Positions 33,696 through 43,200 of a stretch of 64,000 nucleotides of DNA are shown piece by piece. The notes below the pieces were generated by a model. That model searched no databases. It was not told the DNA's origin and saw only the letters and a list, made by a program, of their open reading frames with translations. How positions within the stretch are numbered: position 1 is the stretch's first letter; each line of letters starts with the position of its first letter. The translations under genes and the position numbers were made by a program. Source of the stretch: an uncultured Bacteroidales bacterium (GTDB taxonomy: Bacteria > Bacteroidota > Bacteroidia > Bacteroidales > Paludibacteraceae); NCBI GenBank assembly GCA_934716995.1, contig CAKUYO010000003.1, forward strand, positions 68,925-132,924, written 5' to 3'.

Positions 33696-34343
33696 TTATT
33701 TCACTACGGCACCAAGTGTGTTGTAGCGCAAACCGTCACGAAGAATGTAAACTTGTCCGTTTTCAACAGTCTTCGTTACCCTCCCCGACACGGCAGGCGT
33801 TTGCAGAGCCGTCTCGGTGTCGTTCACATACACTTTCACATTGCGGATACCGAAAGTCGATGCTGTGGCTTTGCTCGGGTTGGCAAGGAAACCGATAGCC
33901 GTGTAAGGGGCTTGCGGAGTGTGCGGATTGGAAGCGTCGCCCCAGAGTTCGTCGGCGGGCATATACTTCTCGGCAGTCCACTCGCTGACCCAACTTGAGA
34001 TAGCCAAATCGGCTGCTGCGCTGATGAAACGCACACCGTTGGCATCCGTGAGATACACTTGGAACGATGTCCATTCCGTAGCCTCTGCACCGCCGATATA
34101 CTCAAAACTGATGTTGGTAACATCCAAGTTATCCAGTGCGTACTCTACACCCGCACCTTCCCATGCGCCTAAGTCGTAGGCTACGGTCAGTTCGTCGCCT
34201 GCGTCGTTGAGTGCGGGGGTGGCTTTTTCTGCCTGATACCCGGCAAGGGTGTACTTCGCCAAATCAACTGTTACGGTTTTCTCCGTGGCGTTGATACTTG
34301 CAGCCGCCAACACGGCTGCACAAAAAAGAATACATTTCTTCAT
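33696..34343 (-). CDS. Small secreted protein with T9SS-type sorting motif
   Basis: 215 residues with a signal peptide (MKKCILFCAAVLAAASINA) and a beta-rich body resembling a jelly-roll: TDANGVRFISAAADLAI and GFLANPSKATASTFGIRNVK suggest a carbohydrate-binding-like sandwich, but no family is certain. The C-terminus TVENGQVYILRDGLRYNTLG is the clearest example of the sorting motif in the window. It follows the SusD gene after a 478-bp gap and has its own terminator. Confidence 0.78.
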   Translation of the reverse strand: MKKCILFCAAVLAAASINATEKTVTVDLAKYTLAGYQAEKATPALNDAGDELTVAYDLGAWEGAGVEYALDNLDVTNISFEYIGGAEATEWTSFQVYLTDANGVRFISAAADLAISSWVSEWTAEKYMPADELWGDASNPHTPQAPYTAIGFLANPSKATASTFGIRNVKVYVNDTETALQTPAVSGRVTKTVENGQVYILRDGLRYNTLGAVVK

Positions 34344-34410
34344 GATGTTTGTGTATTTAGTTGTTATTTGTGTTGTAATTCCTCAAATATATAACTGTTA
34401 CCCGCTTTCT

Positions 34411-34500
34411 CCGCTGTAGGCGAATAAGATTTATGGCAATTTATGGATGTAAACAACAAAGATTTATTTGGATTTCTTGCCCATAGTGGCTCCGCAAAAT
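34411..34500 (-). repeat. Dispersed intergenic repeat R1, copy C (partial)
   Basis: On the minus strand GGCAAGAAATCCAAATAAAT through ATCTTATTCGCCTACAGCGG, matching copies A and B. The GCCGCAAAGCGGC start is degraded. It lies in the 478-bp gap 34344-34821, where I see no gene. Confidence 0.65.
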
Positions 34501-34794
34501 TTATTTTGTGGTGAAGGAAATACCGCTTTCTTGCGGATTTCCGAAACGAAAGCCTGTGGCTTGAGTAGAACTCCTTAGACAGAGAGGAGAAATGACGGCG
34601 ACCATAAACTCGTGCAACGAGTTTCAATGTCGCAAGTCCATTTCGACGTGGCAAAGGAGTTTCTTATTTCGAACTCACATTACTATATGGTTATCTGTTG
34701 TTTAATAGTTGTTGCCAGTTGTTGACCGACAAAGTCTCTTTCTTTCGTTATATCGAACTCACGCTATTGGGGTAGTTATGTGTTGTAATTCCTC

Positions 34795-34822
34795 ATTCTT
34801 CATTCATAATTCATAATTAATT
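34795..34822. repeat. Heptamer array (ATTCATA)
   Basis: Units ATTCTTC, ATTCATA, ATTCATA, ATTAATT at the 3' end of the SusD gene, similar in spacing to the other heptamer arrays. Confidence 0.5.
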
Positions 34823-36501
34823 CAGTATCCCGGGTTCTGTTCTATCCCGCTGACCGTCCATTCGGCGTTAGGGATGGGGAACTGGATATGCGGCTCGTCG
34901 TGGCGGATGACGGTCCACGGTTGCGACCCCGGATAGCGGCGGTCCATATCCTGCCCGTTGCGGAATACGTCAAAGAATCGGTGCCCCTCGAAGGCTAATT
35001 CCATACGGCGCTCATCGGCTACAATGTCCTCTACGGAGGTGTAGCCGTGCATCGCTGCGGCGGAAAACAGCCCCTCGGCGGGAATACCCGCACGGCTGCG
35101 GATGGCATTGACATCGGCAAGGGCTTTGTCGGTCTCTCCGAGTTTGGCGTATGCCTCGGCACGGTTGAGTATCACCTCCCCCCAGCGTACGAAAATGGGC
35201 GAAGAGAGTTGCGGTTCGCCGTCCTGGTAACTGAACTTCGACGAGAAATACTTCGGATACCCGAAGCGCATCTTCATTGTGGGCAGAATACGTGCGGCAC
35301 AATCGGTGAGTTGCCCGTTCTTGTCGGGATACTGCACGTGGTACTCGGTATATTCGCCGTTTACAATACGCGGTTCCACGGTGTAGGTCTTGTCCCCGTC
35401 TTTGAACGTGTAGCCGTCAGCGGTGGCGGTTACGGGATAAGAGAGGCAGAGCCGTCCCTCCGCAGGATTGTCGGCGGTGGGGTCAGGGAAATAAACCAAC
35501 CGCTCTGCAGGGTCTGCACCTTCTTGCACTTGCGGCTGAATCAACGAGGCGTAGCGCACATCGGAGGGGTAACGCTCGTAGAGGTTGAGCAGCGGGTCGG
35601 ACGGATATATCTCGCCCCAGCCGCCTCCGTCGCCGTTGTACATCGAGCCGATACTGCCTTGCCCGCGGTTGTCGGTCAGTTCGTGTGCTACGCAGAAAAG
35701 CACCTCTTTGGACGTACGTGCGTCGGCAAAAGTGCGTGCAAAATCCGCACCCGAGATAAGCACACTGCTTGCGGGCTTGTCGCCCAACAGCGTATTGACG
35801 GTAGAGACCACGTCCTCGTTGCGCCCCATATAGAGGTACAGCCGCGACAGCAAGCCCAGAGCGGCATTGCGGCACGGATAGCCGTTGTCGCCGCGCGAAG
35901 CCCCCATCAGCGATGCGGCTTTCTTCAGGTCACGCTCTATCTGCTCATAGACGGCACCCACAGACGCACGCACCGACGGACTGCCGGTGGAGGTCATCAG
36001 CGGCACACCGGGGTTGTCCGTACCGTAGCAGTAGGCTTTCGCAAAGAACGTTGCCAGATGGAAATGCAACATTCCGCGCATAAAATACGCTTCGCCGAGA
36101 AGTTGGTCGTTCTGCCCCTCGGGCGTGGACTCGATGACGGTGTTGGTCATATAGATGATCTTGTACGCCACCATCCACATCGTACCCACGTTCTTGAGGT
36201 TGTCGGTCATCATATAGGTTGTCGCCTGGTAGATAGCCGACGTGGTTTTGCCCGACAGGTTCGTGTTGTCCGACGGGGCTTCCGCCATCTGGAAAAAGTG
36301 CTTCACATAACTGTTGCCGCTCGAATAGCCTATGTAGGTTACCTCGTCTTTGAGCAACGCATAGCAGCCGTCCATCAGGTACTCGGCTCCAGCCTCGTCG
36401 CTCAGGAGCATATCGGCGTTCAATTCGTCGGACGGAAAGAAGTTGAGGTTGCACGAGCAGAGCAATAATGCCGCACAGAGGGTAAATAAGGTGTTTCTCA
36501 T
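34822..36501 (-). CDS. SusD/RagB family outer-membrane lipoprotein
   Basis: A 559-residue lipoprotein. The signal peptide ends in LLLCSC (Cys at residue 17). The SusD fold shows as an early GCYALLKDEVTYIG, then QLLGEAYFMRGMLHFHLATF, the TPR-like region, and late VRWGEVILNRAEAYAKLGET, ALADVNAIRSRAGIP and DERRMELAFEGHRFFDVFR, all classical. SusD proteins form a lid on a SusC TonB-dependent channel and bind the nutrient. No SusC gene is adjacent; the neighbours are secreted phosphoesterases, 38 bp upstream in the same direction. The ligand is unknown. Confidence 0.93.
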   Translation of the reverse strand: MRNTLFTLCAALLLCSCNLNFFPSDELNADMLLSDEAGAEYLMDGCYALLKDEVTYIGYSSGNSYVKHFFQMAEAPSDNTNLSGKTTSAIYQATTYMMTDNLKNVGTMWMVAYKIIYMTNTVIESTPEGQNDQLLGEAYFMRGMLHFHLATFFAKAYCYGTDNPGVPLMTSTGSPSVRASVGAVYEQIERDLKKAASLMGASRGDNGYPCRNAALGLLSRLYLYMGRNEDVVSTVNTLLGDKPASSVLISGADFARTFADARTSKEVLFCVAHELTDNRGQGSIGSMYNGDGGGWGEIYPSDPLLNLYERYPSDVRYASLIQPQVQEGADPAERLVYFPDPTADNPAEGRLCLSYPVTATADGYTFKDGDKTYTVEPRIVNGEYTEYHVQYPDKNGQLTDCAARILPTMKMRFGYPKYFSSKFSYQDGEPQLSSPIFVRWGEVILNRAEAYAKLGETDKALADVNAIRSRAGIPAEGLFSAAAMHGYTSVEDIVADERRMELAFEGHRFFDVFRNGQDMDRRYPGSQPWTVIRHDEPHIQFPIPNAEWTVSGIEQNPGY

Positions 36502-36532
36502 TGTGTATGCGTTTACTTTGCGTTGATTATAT

Positions 36533-36576
36533 CGGGTGATTAACGGGTGATTATCGGGTGATTAACGGGTGATTCA
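36533..36576 (+). repeat. 11-bp array (CGGGTGATTAA) overlapping a gene end
   Basis: Four units: CGGGTGATTAA, CGGGTGATTAT, CGGGTGATTAA, CGGGTGATTCA. On the minus strand this encodes the last residues (NHPIITR) and the stop codon of the 36540-39095 phosphoesterase. The same unit, inverted, occurs upstream of that gene at 39124-39156. Confidence 0.75.
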
Positions 36577-39095
36577 GCAGTCAGTTCCCTGTGAATACCG
36601 AGCGTCGAATATACCTTGTTGCCGGAGATGATCCATACTTCTCCGTTGCACAGTACCTTGCGGGGGGCAGCCTGGACGGTGGTGTTGCCGATAGCCGTAA
36701 ACGGCACGTCGGGGTCGTAGTAGAGCGTGGCGGCAGGAGAGTAGTTGTACAGGTCATCGTAGGCAAAAGCGGCATACCGGCAGGGCTTGGTTACATCCAA
36801 TGTCTTGTCTGTGCAGGTCTCTTTGTTTCCCTCATAGACTACCTCGCCGTCGCTGATGCTCTCCGGTGCAGCGTCCTGCTTGCGTACGATGACGGTTCCC
36901 GCATAGTCGGGGGCGGGGAATACCTCACCGCCGAGACGGATGTCGGTAACAGCCATCGAACCCGTGCAAGCCGAAGCACTCGGAATGATGAAATGGATAC
37001 CCTTCACCTTATTACACGCATTGTGCGACTCTTGGTTTTTGTGCCAGTCGAAAGAGGCAAACGCACGCATATCCAAAGAGACGTGTGTCCAAGCGGTCTT
37101 TTTGAGGGAGACGGACTCATTGTACCACCAGTCGTCGCCGCTGTCGGCTACTTTGTTGTTGCCGTCCATATCGTTATATACTACCAGACGGAGCGAGTTG
37201 CCGCTGCCGTCGCCTTTGTACCAGAAATCAAGCGTGTAGGTGTCGCTCAGGTCGGCAGGCTCGGGGAATATATACGCAGCGGAGCCTTGTCCCCATGCTT
37301 TGGCTACGGTGTAGTCGATCTGCACCGCTTTGCCGCCGTTTCTGCCCTCTACCAACGAAAGCGAAGCGTTCCCCTCGTCCTCATCGTCGATGGCTTGGAA
37401 CGTATTGTCCAAGCCGTCGGCGAAGGTAGCCAGTACCCGCTCTTTATGAATCAGATGAGTGGGATTCCACCACGAGAGCGTGAGTTGCTCACCCTCACGG
37501 GCGTAAGCAAAACGCGTGGGAGCGGGCGGGGCTACGGTATCGGAAATCAAAACAACGGGAGCCGATGCCATCTTGCAGACAGTGGTGTCCGCATTGGTGA
37601 TGGCAGCGTAGATATAATATGTACCTTTGGGCGTAAGATGACGCACGTTCCATGTATAGGCGTGCATACCGTTGGCTCCGCTCAAGCCTTTGGCAATGAG
37701 CGTACCGTTCTTCGGCTCGTTCTCCGTGGTGTACCAGAGGCTTACCGTTGCGGGAGTGGTGCTCGATGCAGAGTAACGGATCACCACCGAGTCGCTCTGC
37801 TCGCCCGTACCCGAGTTGGGCTGGCTGATATACACCGACGGAAGCGGTTTGTCGCTCAGCGAGAACGTATAGGAGTAGAATTTCGTGCCTACCGAGTCAT
37901 ACGCATTCAGTTCGATAGAGTTGCCGTCGGCAGCCATATCGAGGGTGGAGAAACAACTTACCTTGCGGTACATCAGCGTATAAGCCGCATCGGGTAGGGT
38001 GGTTACCTGCGCATAGTTGGAGTTCCTGCCGCAACCGGGGCGCACATAGTTGATACCGTCTTTCTGTGCATGTTCAAAACTGTGGTCATCACCTGCAAAG
38101 CAGATGATATGCTTGCCTTGTTTGGCGTACTGCTCCAATAGCGGTCGGATGATAGTATGGTTCTCCTCGTTCCATTGTCCGTGGTAACCCGAGGTGGTGA
38201 TACCTACGTGTGCATAGATGAGTATCCACTTGGCGGTGCTGTTTTTCAGTTGGTTGTCGAGCCATTTGTATTGTTTCGAACCTTTGGCAAACGACGGACT
38301 GTCGTACTTGGCGTCGAAGTTGTTGTTCAGGTTCAGACAGATGATCTGTGCATCGCCGTAGTTGAACGTGAAATAGGCTTCGCCGCGCGGGTCGATTACC
38401 GGTCCTTCGCTCTCGCCGTGGGAGAACGACGAGAAATAGTCATAATAGGTATGGTAGTTGGTAAATCCTGTTGGGTGTACTTCATCGCGCAGATAGGTCT
38501 CGTGGTTGCCGATAGCCCCGGAGAAGGTAACGCTGCCGAGGAACGGTTTGCCGGGGTTGAAGAACGCCTCGTTCCATGCACGTTCCCAACCATGGTTGAC
38601 AAAGTCGCCGATAAACATCGCAAAGTCAGGACGGAGCGTCTCGGTGATGAAAGTCTGCTCGTTCTGCCAGTTGTTGCACGAGTTCTCGTGGATATCCGAA
38701 ATCATAAACATACGGAAAGCGGTGTTCTTCTCAGGAGCGGTCTTGCAACTGCTGACAATATCGCTTTTGCGCTTGCCGTCGCCTACCGAGTAGTAGTAGC
38801 GTGTAAACGGCTGCAAACCGGTCAGTTCCACTATATGTACATAGCCTTCGCCTTCGATGTTCCAGCCGCCGCGCGAAGCAAAGGTCTTGTCTAACTTGTC
38901 GGGCGATGTGCCATAGCGCACCTGTCCCATGGAGACGGTGTCTGTGGTCTGCCACAGGATACGCACGCTGCTCGTGGTCGGCGACATGCTGTACGGCACT
39001 TTCAGCAGCGTATAGTTTTCCTGTGCCATAGCGGCATTGAGCCACATAGTGCAGCCCAACGCCATTGCCAAAAAGGATAGTTTCATTGTTTTCAT
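36540..39095 (-). CDS. Secreted purple-acid-phosphatase-like metallophosphoesterase
   Basis: 851 residues with a signal peptide (MKTMKLSFLAMALGCTMWLN, then AAMAQ). An N-terminal fibronectin-like domain (SSVRILWQTTDTVSMGQVRY) precedes a calcineurin-like domain with MISDIHENS (D, H), MFIGDFVNHG (D), AIGNHETYL (N, H), YAHVGI (H) and AGDDHSFEH; this order fits purple-acid-phosphatase-like enzymes, with H-x-H replaced by D-x-H-x-x-x-x-H-type residues. Fn3-like and carbohydrate-binding-like sandwiches follow. The T9SS-type motif KVLCNGEVWIISGNKVYSTL is followed by 17 extra residues, partly encoded by an 11-bp array. It would cleave phosphoesters outside the cell. Confidence 0.87.
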   Translation of the reverse strand: MKTMKLSFLAMALGCTMWLNAAMAQENYTLLKVPYSMSPTTSSVRILWQTTDTVSMGQVRYGTSPDKLDKTFASRGGWNIEGEGYVHIVELTGLQPFTRYYYSVGDGKRKSDIVSSCKTAPEKNTAFRMFMISDIHENSCNNWQNEQTFITETLRPDFAMFIGDFVNHGWERAWNEAFFNPGKPFLGSVTFSGAIGNHETYLRDEVHPTGFTNYHTYYDYFSSFSHGESEGPVIDPRGEAYFTFNYGDAQIICLNLNNNFDAKYDSPSFAKGSKQYKWLDNQLKNSTAKWILIYAHVGITTSGYHGQWNEENHTIIRPLLEQYAKQGKHIICFAGDDHSFEHAQKDGINYVRPGCGRNSNYAQVTTLPDAAYTLMYRKVSCFSTLDMAADGNSIELNAYDSVGTKFYSYTFSLSDKPLPSVYISQPNSGTGEQSDSVVIRYSASSTTPATVSLWYTTENEPKNGTLIAKGLSGANGMHAYTWNVRHLTPKGTYYIYAAITNADTTVCKMASAPVVLISDTVAPPAPTRFAYAREGEQLTLSWWNPTHLIHKERVLATFADGLDNTFQAIDDEDEGNASLSLVEGRNGGKAVQIDYTVAKAWGQGSAAYIFPEPADLSDTYTLDFWYKGDGSGNSLRLVVYNDMDGNNKVADSGDDWWYNESVSLKKTAWTHVSLDMRAFASFDWHKNQESHNACNKVKGIHFIIPSASACTGSMAVTDIRLGGEVFPAPDYAGTVIVRKQDAAPESISDGEVVYEGNKETCTDKTLDVTKPCRYAAFAYDDLYNYSPAATLYYDPDVPFTAIGNTTVQAAPRKVLCNGEVWIISGNKVYSTLGIHRELTAESPVNHPIITR

Positions 39096-39123
39096 TGTTG
39101 TAAAAAACTATGTAAGGTATAAG

Positions 39124-39156
39124 GAATCACCCACTAATCACCCACTAATCACCTAC
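39124..39156 (-). repeat. 11-bp array upstream of the phosphoesterase
   Basis: Three units AATCACCCACT, AATCACCCACT, AATCACCTACT on the plus strand; the reverse complement (GGTGATTAGT) matches the array at 36533-36576. Confidence 0.65.
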
Positions 39157-39183
39157 TCTTGATAAGGTGATGTAAGGGAGATG

Positions 39184-40218
39184 TTACTTTACCATTGTGC
39201 CAAGCGTATTGTAGCGGACACCCGCGCGGATAATCACCACTTGTCCGTTCTCGATACGTTTCTCTGCCGGAGTATTGCTAAGGGTGGCTGACAAAGCCGT
39301 TTCGCCGCCTTCCGCTTTCCAGCGCGGGTCGCCGATATTCGTTCCGTCGGTTGCCTTGCCTGCCAAGGGGGAGGTCGGTGCAAAGTTGAAGTTCCCGTTC
39401 TCCGGTGCAATAAATTGCGGGTCAGCATTGACTACGTCTGTTGTCTCGGCACTGCTACGCGGGGCTTGGGTGTTGTAATAGACACAGTTGCCTACGGCAC
39501 CGTTATAAACAGAGATACAGTACTCTTTTGCCTCGATATCCACACCGTCAGGATTGGAGATGACGCAGTTGCTGACCAATGCATAGTTGTCGCTTGTCTC
39601 CACTTTTATAGGACGTGGACCGTTGTTGTAGAAGGTGCAGTGGTCTATGGTGATTGAAGCCGTGTTCTTGATGTTGATTGCTCCACGACCGGAGATATTC
39701 AATACTGTATTGTTCTTGAAAACAAACGCTTTGGCGGTGCCGTACAGGTTGATGCCGCCGTATTCCGCGTATGTGGAGCCATCCAAGATACAATCCGTTA
39801 CGCTCAGCGTATTCAGCGATTGCCCGCTGCTGAGGTAGATCATCGTATTGGCACCCGCGTTCTTGAATGTACATCTGTCGAAACGGAGCGAGAAATCGCC
39901 GCCGGTGGTGGTGCGGAAGATATGCGAACTGCCATCACCGACAAACTCAATATCCTGCGCAGCAAACTCCGCATTTGGTTCGATACGGTGGATATTAACC
40001 ACTGGTTGTGCATCAGTTGCGGCTTTGAGGGTAAGCGCATTGGTCAGTTTGACGGTTTCTGTTAAATTGTACGCGCCCGTAGTGAGTTCGATGACATCGC
40101 CTGCTGCGGCACTGCGTATAGCATCGTTGATATTGTCGCCGGGGTTGAGTGTTACCACGGCTGCATTGGCAGAGAGTGCCACAAGGCACGTTGCCACAAA
40201 AAAGGAAAGTTTTTTCAT
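39184..40218 (-). CDS. Secreted right-handed beta-helix protein with T9SS-type motif
   Basis: 344 residues from ATG 40218, giving a signal peptide (MKKLSFFVATCLVALSANA). The body, from NPGDNINDAIRSAAAGDVIE, is a pectate-lyase-like beta-helix with repeated strand-turn units such as TVLNISGRGAINIKNTASIT and VSNCVISNPDGVDIEAKEY; it resembles the DUF4957/DUF5123 arrangement. Such folds bind or cut polysaccharides, but no catalytic residues can be named. The C-terminus RIENGQVVIIRAGVRYNTLG is a sorting motif. It lies 88 bp upstream of the phosphoesterase in the same operon. Confidence 0.82.
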   Translation of the reverse strand: MKKLSFFVATCLVALSANAAVVTLNPGDNINDAIRSAAAGDVIELTTGAYNLTETVKLTNALTLKAATDAQPVVNIHRIEPNAEFAAQDIEFVGDGSSHIFRTTTGGDFSLRFDRCTFKNAGANTMIYLSSGQSLNTLSVTDCILDGSTYAEYGGINLYGTAKAFVFKNNTVLNISGRGAINIKNTASITIDHCTFYNNGPRPIKVETSDNYALVSNCVISNPDGVDIEAKEYCISVYNGAVGNCVYYNTQAPRSSAETTDVVNADPQFIAPENGNFNFAPTSPLAGKATDGTNIGDPRWKAEGGETALSATLSNTPAEKRIENGQVVIIRAGVRYNTLGTMVK

Positions 40219-40250
40219 ACTATTAGTGTTGTTTATGGTTTGCGGAAAAG

Positions 40251-40295
40251 GGACCTTAAGGACTTTAACGTCCTTAGGGTCCTTAAGGTCTTTAT
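40251..40295 (+). repeat. Nonamer array between two secreted-protein genes
   Basis: 9-bp units GGACCTTAA, GGACTTTAA, CGTCCTTAG, GGTCCTTAA, GGTCTTTAT, the last overlapping the stop codon of the 40292-43459 gene. Related to 18105-18143. Confidence 0.65.
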
Positions 40296-43200
40296 TGTTC
40301 CAGTTCTTCGCGCGAGTACTTGCGGCCGAGAATGTCGTAGAAATCCTGCCCTTTGGCAATCAGCAACTGCCCTTTGTAGAGTGTTTTGAATACATCGTTC
40401 TGCGTTTCGGCAGGCAGGGTATGGATATCCAGGTAGGTGTTGTCCGCATTGCGCTTGATGACTATCTCGTCATAGAGTTGGCGGGTCTTGAAGACCGAGG
40501 TCTTATAGGTGGAAACGACCATAGAGTCGGCATTGACGGTTATCTCGGTGTAGGCGGGTGCGCCCGGTTGCCCGAACTTGCCCGTAAAGAGGTCGTAGTA
40601 GTTCTCGACTTTGGTCTTGTTGTAGTTGGCGTCCATCTCCTCTTTGCTGTACGGGTAGTAGCGTTTGCGTCCGCAGGTAGCCCCTACGAAGTAGAGTGTA
40701 CCGTTGTCGGTGCGGAAAGTGCCGCCCTCTTTGCCCGTCATATTGGTGGAAGCGTCCTGCTCCACGGTTTTGACACCGCTGATGTCGGTAAGGAGCGGGG
40801 TCTTGTCTTCGGGGTTGACCGGACCGATGACCTCGTAGGTGTGGTCGTGCCCTTGCAGGGCAAGGTCGATATGCAGTTCCTTGAAGACAGGCATCAGTAT
40901 GGCGCGGAAGAGTTGCGATTCCTCGTCTATCTGGTGTCCGCTGCCGCAGAACAGGTTCTTGTGCACCAGTGCCACGCGCCATTTGGTGTTCGGGTGTTTG
41001 GCTACCTCGCGGCGCATCCATTGGGCTACGTCGTTTTGCAGATACTCGCACGTGCCCGACAGGATATTGTACTGCCCCTTCCAATAGTCCTGATGGCTAT
41101 AGACCAGGAAGAGTACGTCGCCATAGACAAACGAATAGGTGGTGCCGTCGAACTGCGGTTTTATCTTTGCGTTGCTCTTGAAGGAGTTGTCGGTATTGAA
41201 GTGATAGGAATAGTTCAGGTTGGGCGAGTCGTCGTGGTTGCCGTCTGTCGGTACACACGGCATTATGTTGAGCATCGGGCGCATGGAACGCTCGAACCAA
41301 CGCTCCCATTCCCATTCGGAGTTGTCTGCCGTACCTGTCTCCACGAAGTCGCCGGGGAAGAGCAGGAAGCGTGCATCGGAGGAGTATTTGGCGGCTGTCA
41401 TGGCACATTGCTCCGCCTTGCTGACATACTCCTCGTCCTGCAGGTGGGAGTCGGTCATATAGAGGAACGAGAACGATTCTTTCTCCGTGGGGGCGGTGGT
41501 GAAAGTGCGTATGTCGCTCCATGCATTGTCGGTGCCGACACGGTAACTGTAGGTGGTGTTCGGTTGGAGTCCCGTAGCCAATGCCTTGTGGCTTACGTAG
41601 CGATAGGCGGTCTTGGTAGGCATACCTGTGGCTTTGATCACACCGCTCAGGCTGACTGCATAGCGCAGCGGCTTGGTAGTTACAGGTGTTGCGGCGAACT
41701 CTATTGCGTTTTTGAAGTCAGCGTCTGTGGCACCGGCTTGGGCTACCAACTGCACTTTGCCGTCGTTCTGCCCCTCGTTGGTGAACCATGTAAAACCCAT
41801 CTGCGTGGTCGGGTCGCCGTTGATATTCGCTACCACGCAATAGGGGTATGCTTTTCCTACCAATGCGGGTATAGCGTCGCGCATGGCTTGCAGGTTCTCC
41901 TCGGTGCTGTCGGCACGTGCCGCCTCTTTGGCTGCCCAGAAAGGAATGAACGACGGAACGGTGTAGTTTGTCATCGGGTAGAGCGTGTCGGCTGCAAGTA
42001 CCTCGTGGTGGATGATTACCACCGGCTTGGCGTCCACTACCACTACGCACGATGCTTTTTTGCCGCCGTCTTTGGTGGTTACGGTAACGGTGGTCTTGCC
42101 TGTGCTGATGCCGGTAACCTGCCCCTCGTCGCTGACGGTGGCAATCTTCTTGTCGGCTGACGCCCACGTGATCTGTTTGTCGGAAGCGTTCTTCGGGGTG
42201 ATGACAGCGGCAAGCCATGCTTGCTGCTCCTCTACGATACGGAGGGTGTCAAGCGTAATGGCAACACCCGATACTTTTACGGTCGGAGCGGATGGGTTGT
42301 ATTCGTAAGCGCCCACGTCCACGCCTTTGCCCAACGGACGTTTGGTGCCGTTGATGTCCGCGGCGGTTGCGCCTTTGGTTTGACCGAGGTCGATGAGTTT
42401 GGAAGTGCTCATCAGCGAGAAATCGGCTGCACGCATAGCGGCTATGTCGGCATCCGTAGCCGGCAGACCTACGAAATGGGTCGGGGCTTTGAACTGCGGA
42501 CCGTTAGCCGCCATATTCCGGCGCTCGAGTTTCATAGCCGAGTAAGCATAGGCGAAACCGTCGTCCGAAGCGTTCTTGCCCGAGAGACGGCTGGTGTCGG
42601 CTACATAGTTGGCGGGGTCTCCGAAGCCCTCTTCGGGCAGGTTGTTCCATGTAACGGTGTTGATACATACGCCGTCGCTGTGCAGTCCGGCATACTGGCT
42701 GCCGTAGTTGCAGGCAAAGGTGCAGTTGGTGATGGTTCCCGTCGGGTTGTACGCACCGCCCGAGTTGGGCCATGCCGTAACGGTGGCGGCATTGTTATGT
42801 ACGAGGCAGTTCTCCATACGGCCGCCGTTCTCGTTATATACGGCTGCGCCGAAACGCCCCTGGTTGCCACGGAAAATGGTGTTCTGTATCAGTCCGCCGT
42901 CGTTGCGAACGGTGGCGTCGTTGCCGGCGGAGCATAGTTCAATGACGCAGTTGCGGATGATGCCGCCCTCGTTGTAGAAAGCCCCTACCTTGCTGCCCGC
43001 ACACGCCGTGACAATGCAGTTCCGGACAATCACATTCTTGCGCAAGTAGCCGCAGCCGTACGATTGTGCGTGCTGCGCATTGCGGAAAGTGATGCCGTCT
43101 ATATAAGTAGGTGTGGTGCAGCCCTCGTCATATTTGATAAGGATATAGGTCTCAAGCCCCGTACCGTCTATGATGGTCGGGTTCTTCTCTATGTCGCGTT

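Noticed and set aside
39848..42160. 770-codon frame on the plus strand across the beta-helix and phosphoesterase genes
   Set aside because: It is the mirror of real genes on the minus strand, which carry signal peptides and domain motifs; the plus frame has none. The same holds for long plus-strand frames at 35047-36468, 36591-37997 and 2831-4381.
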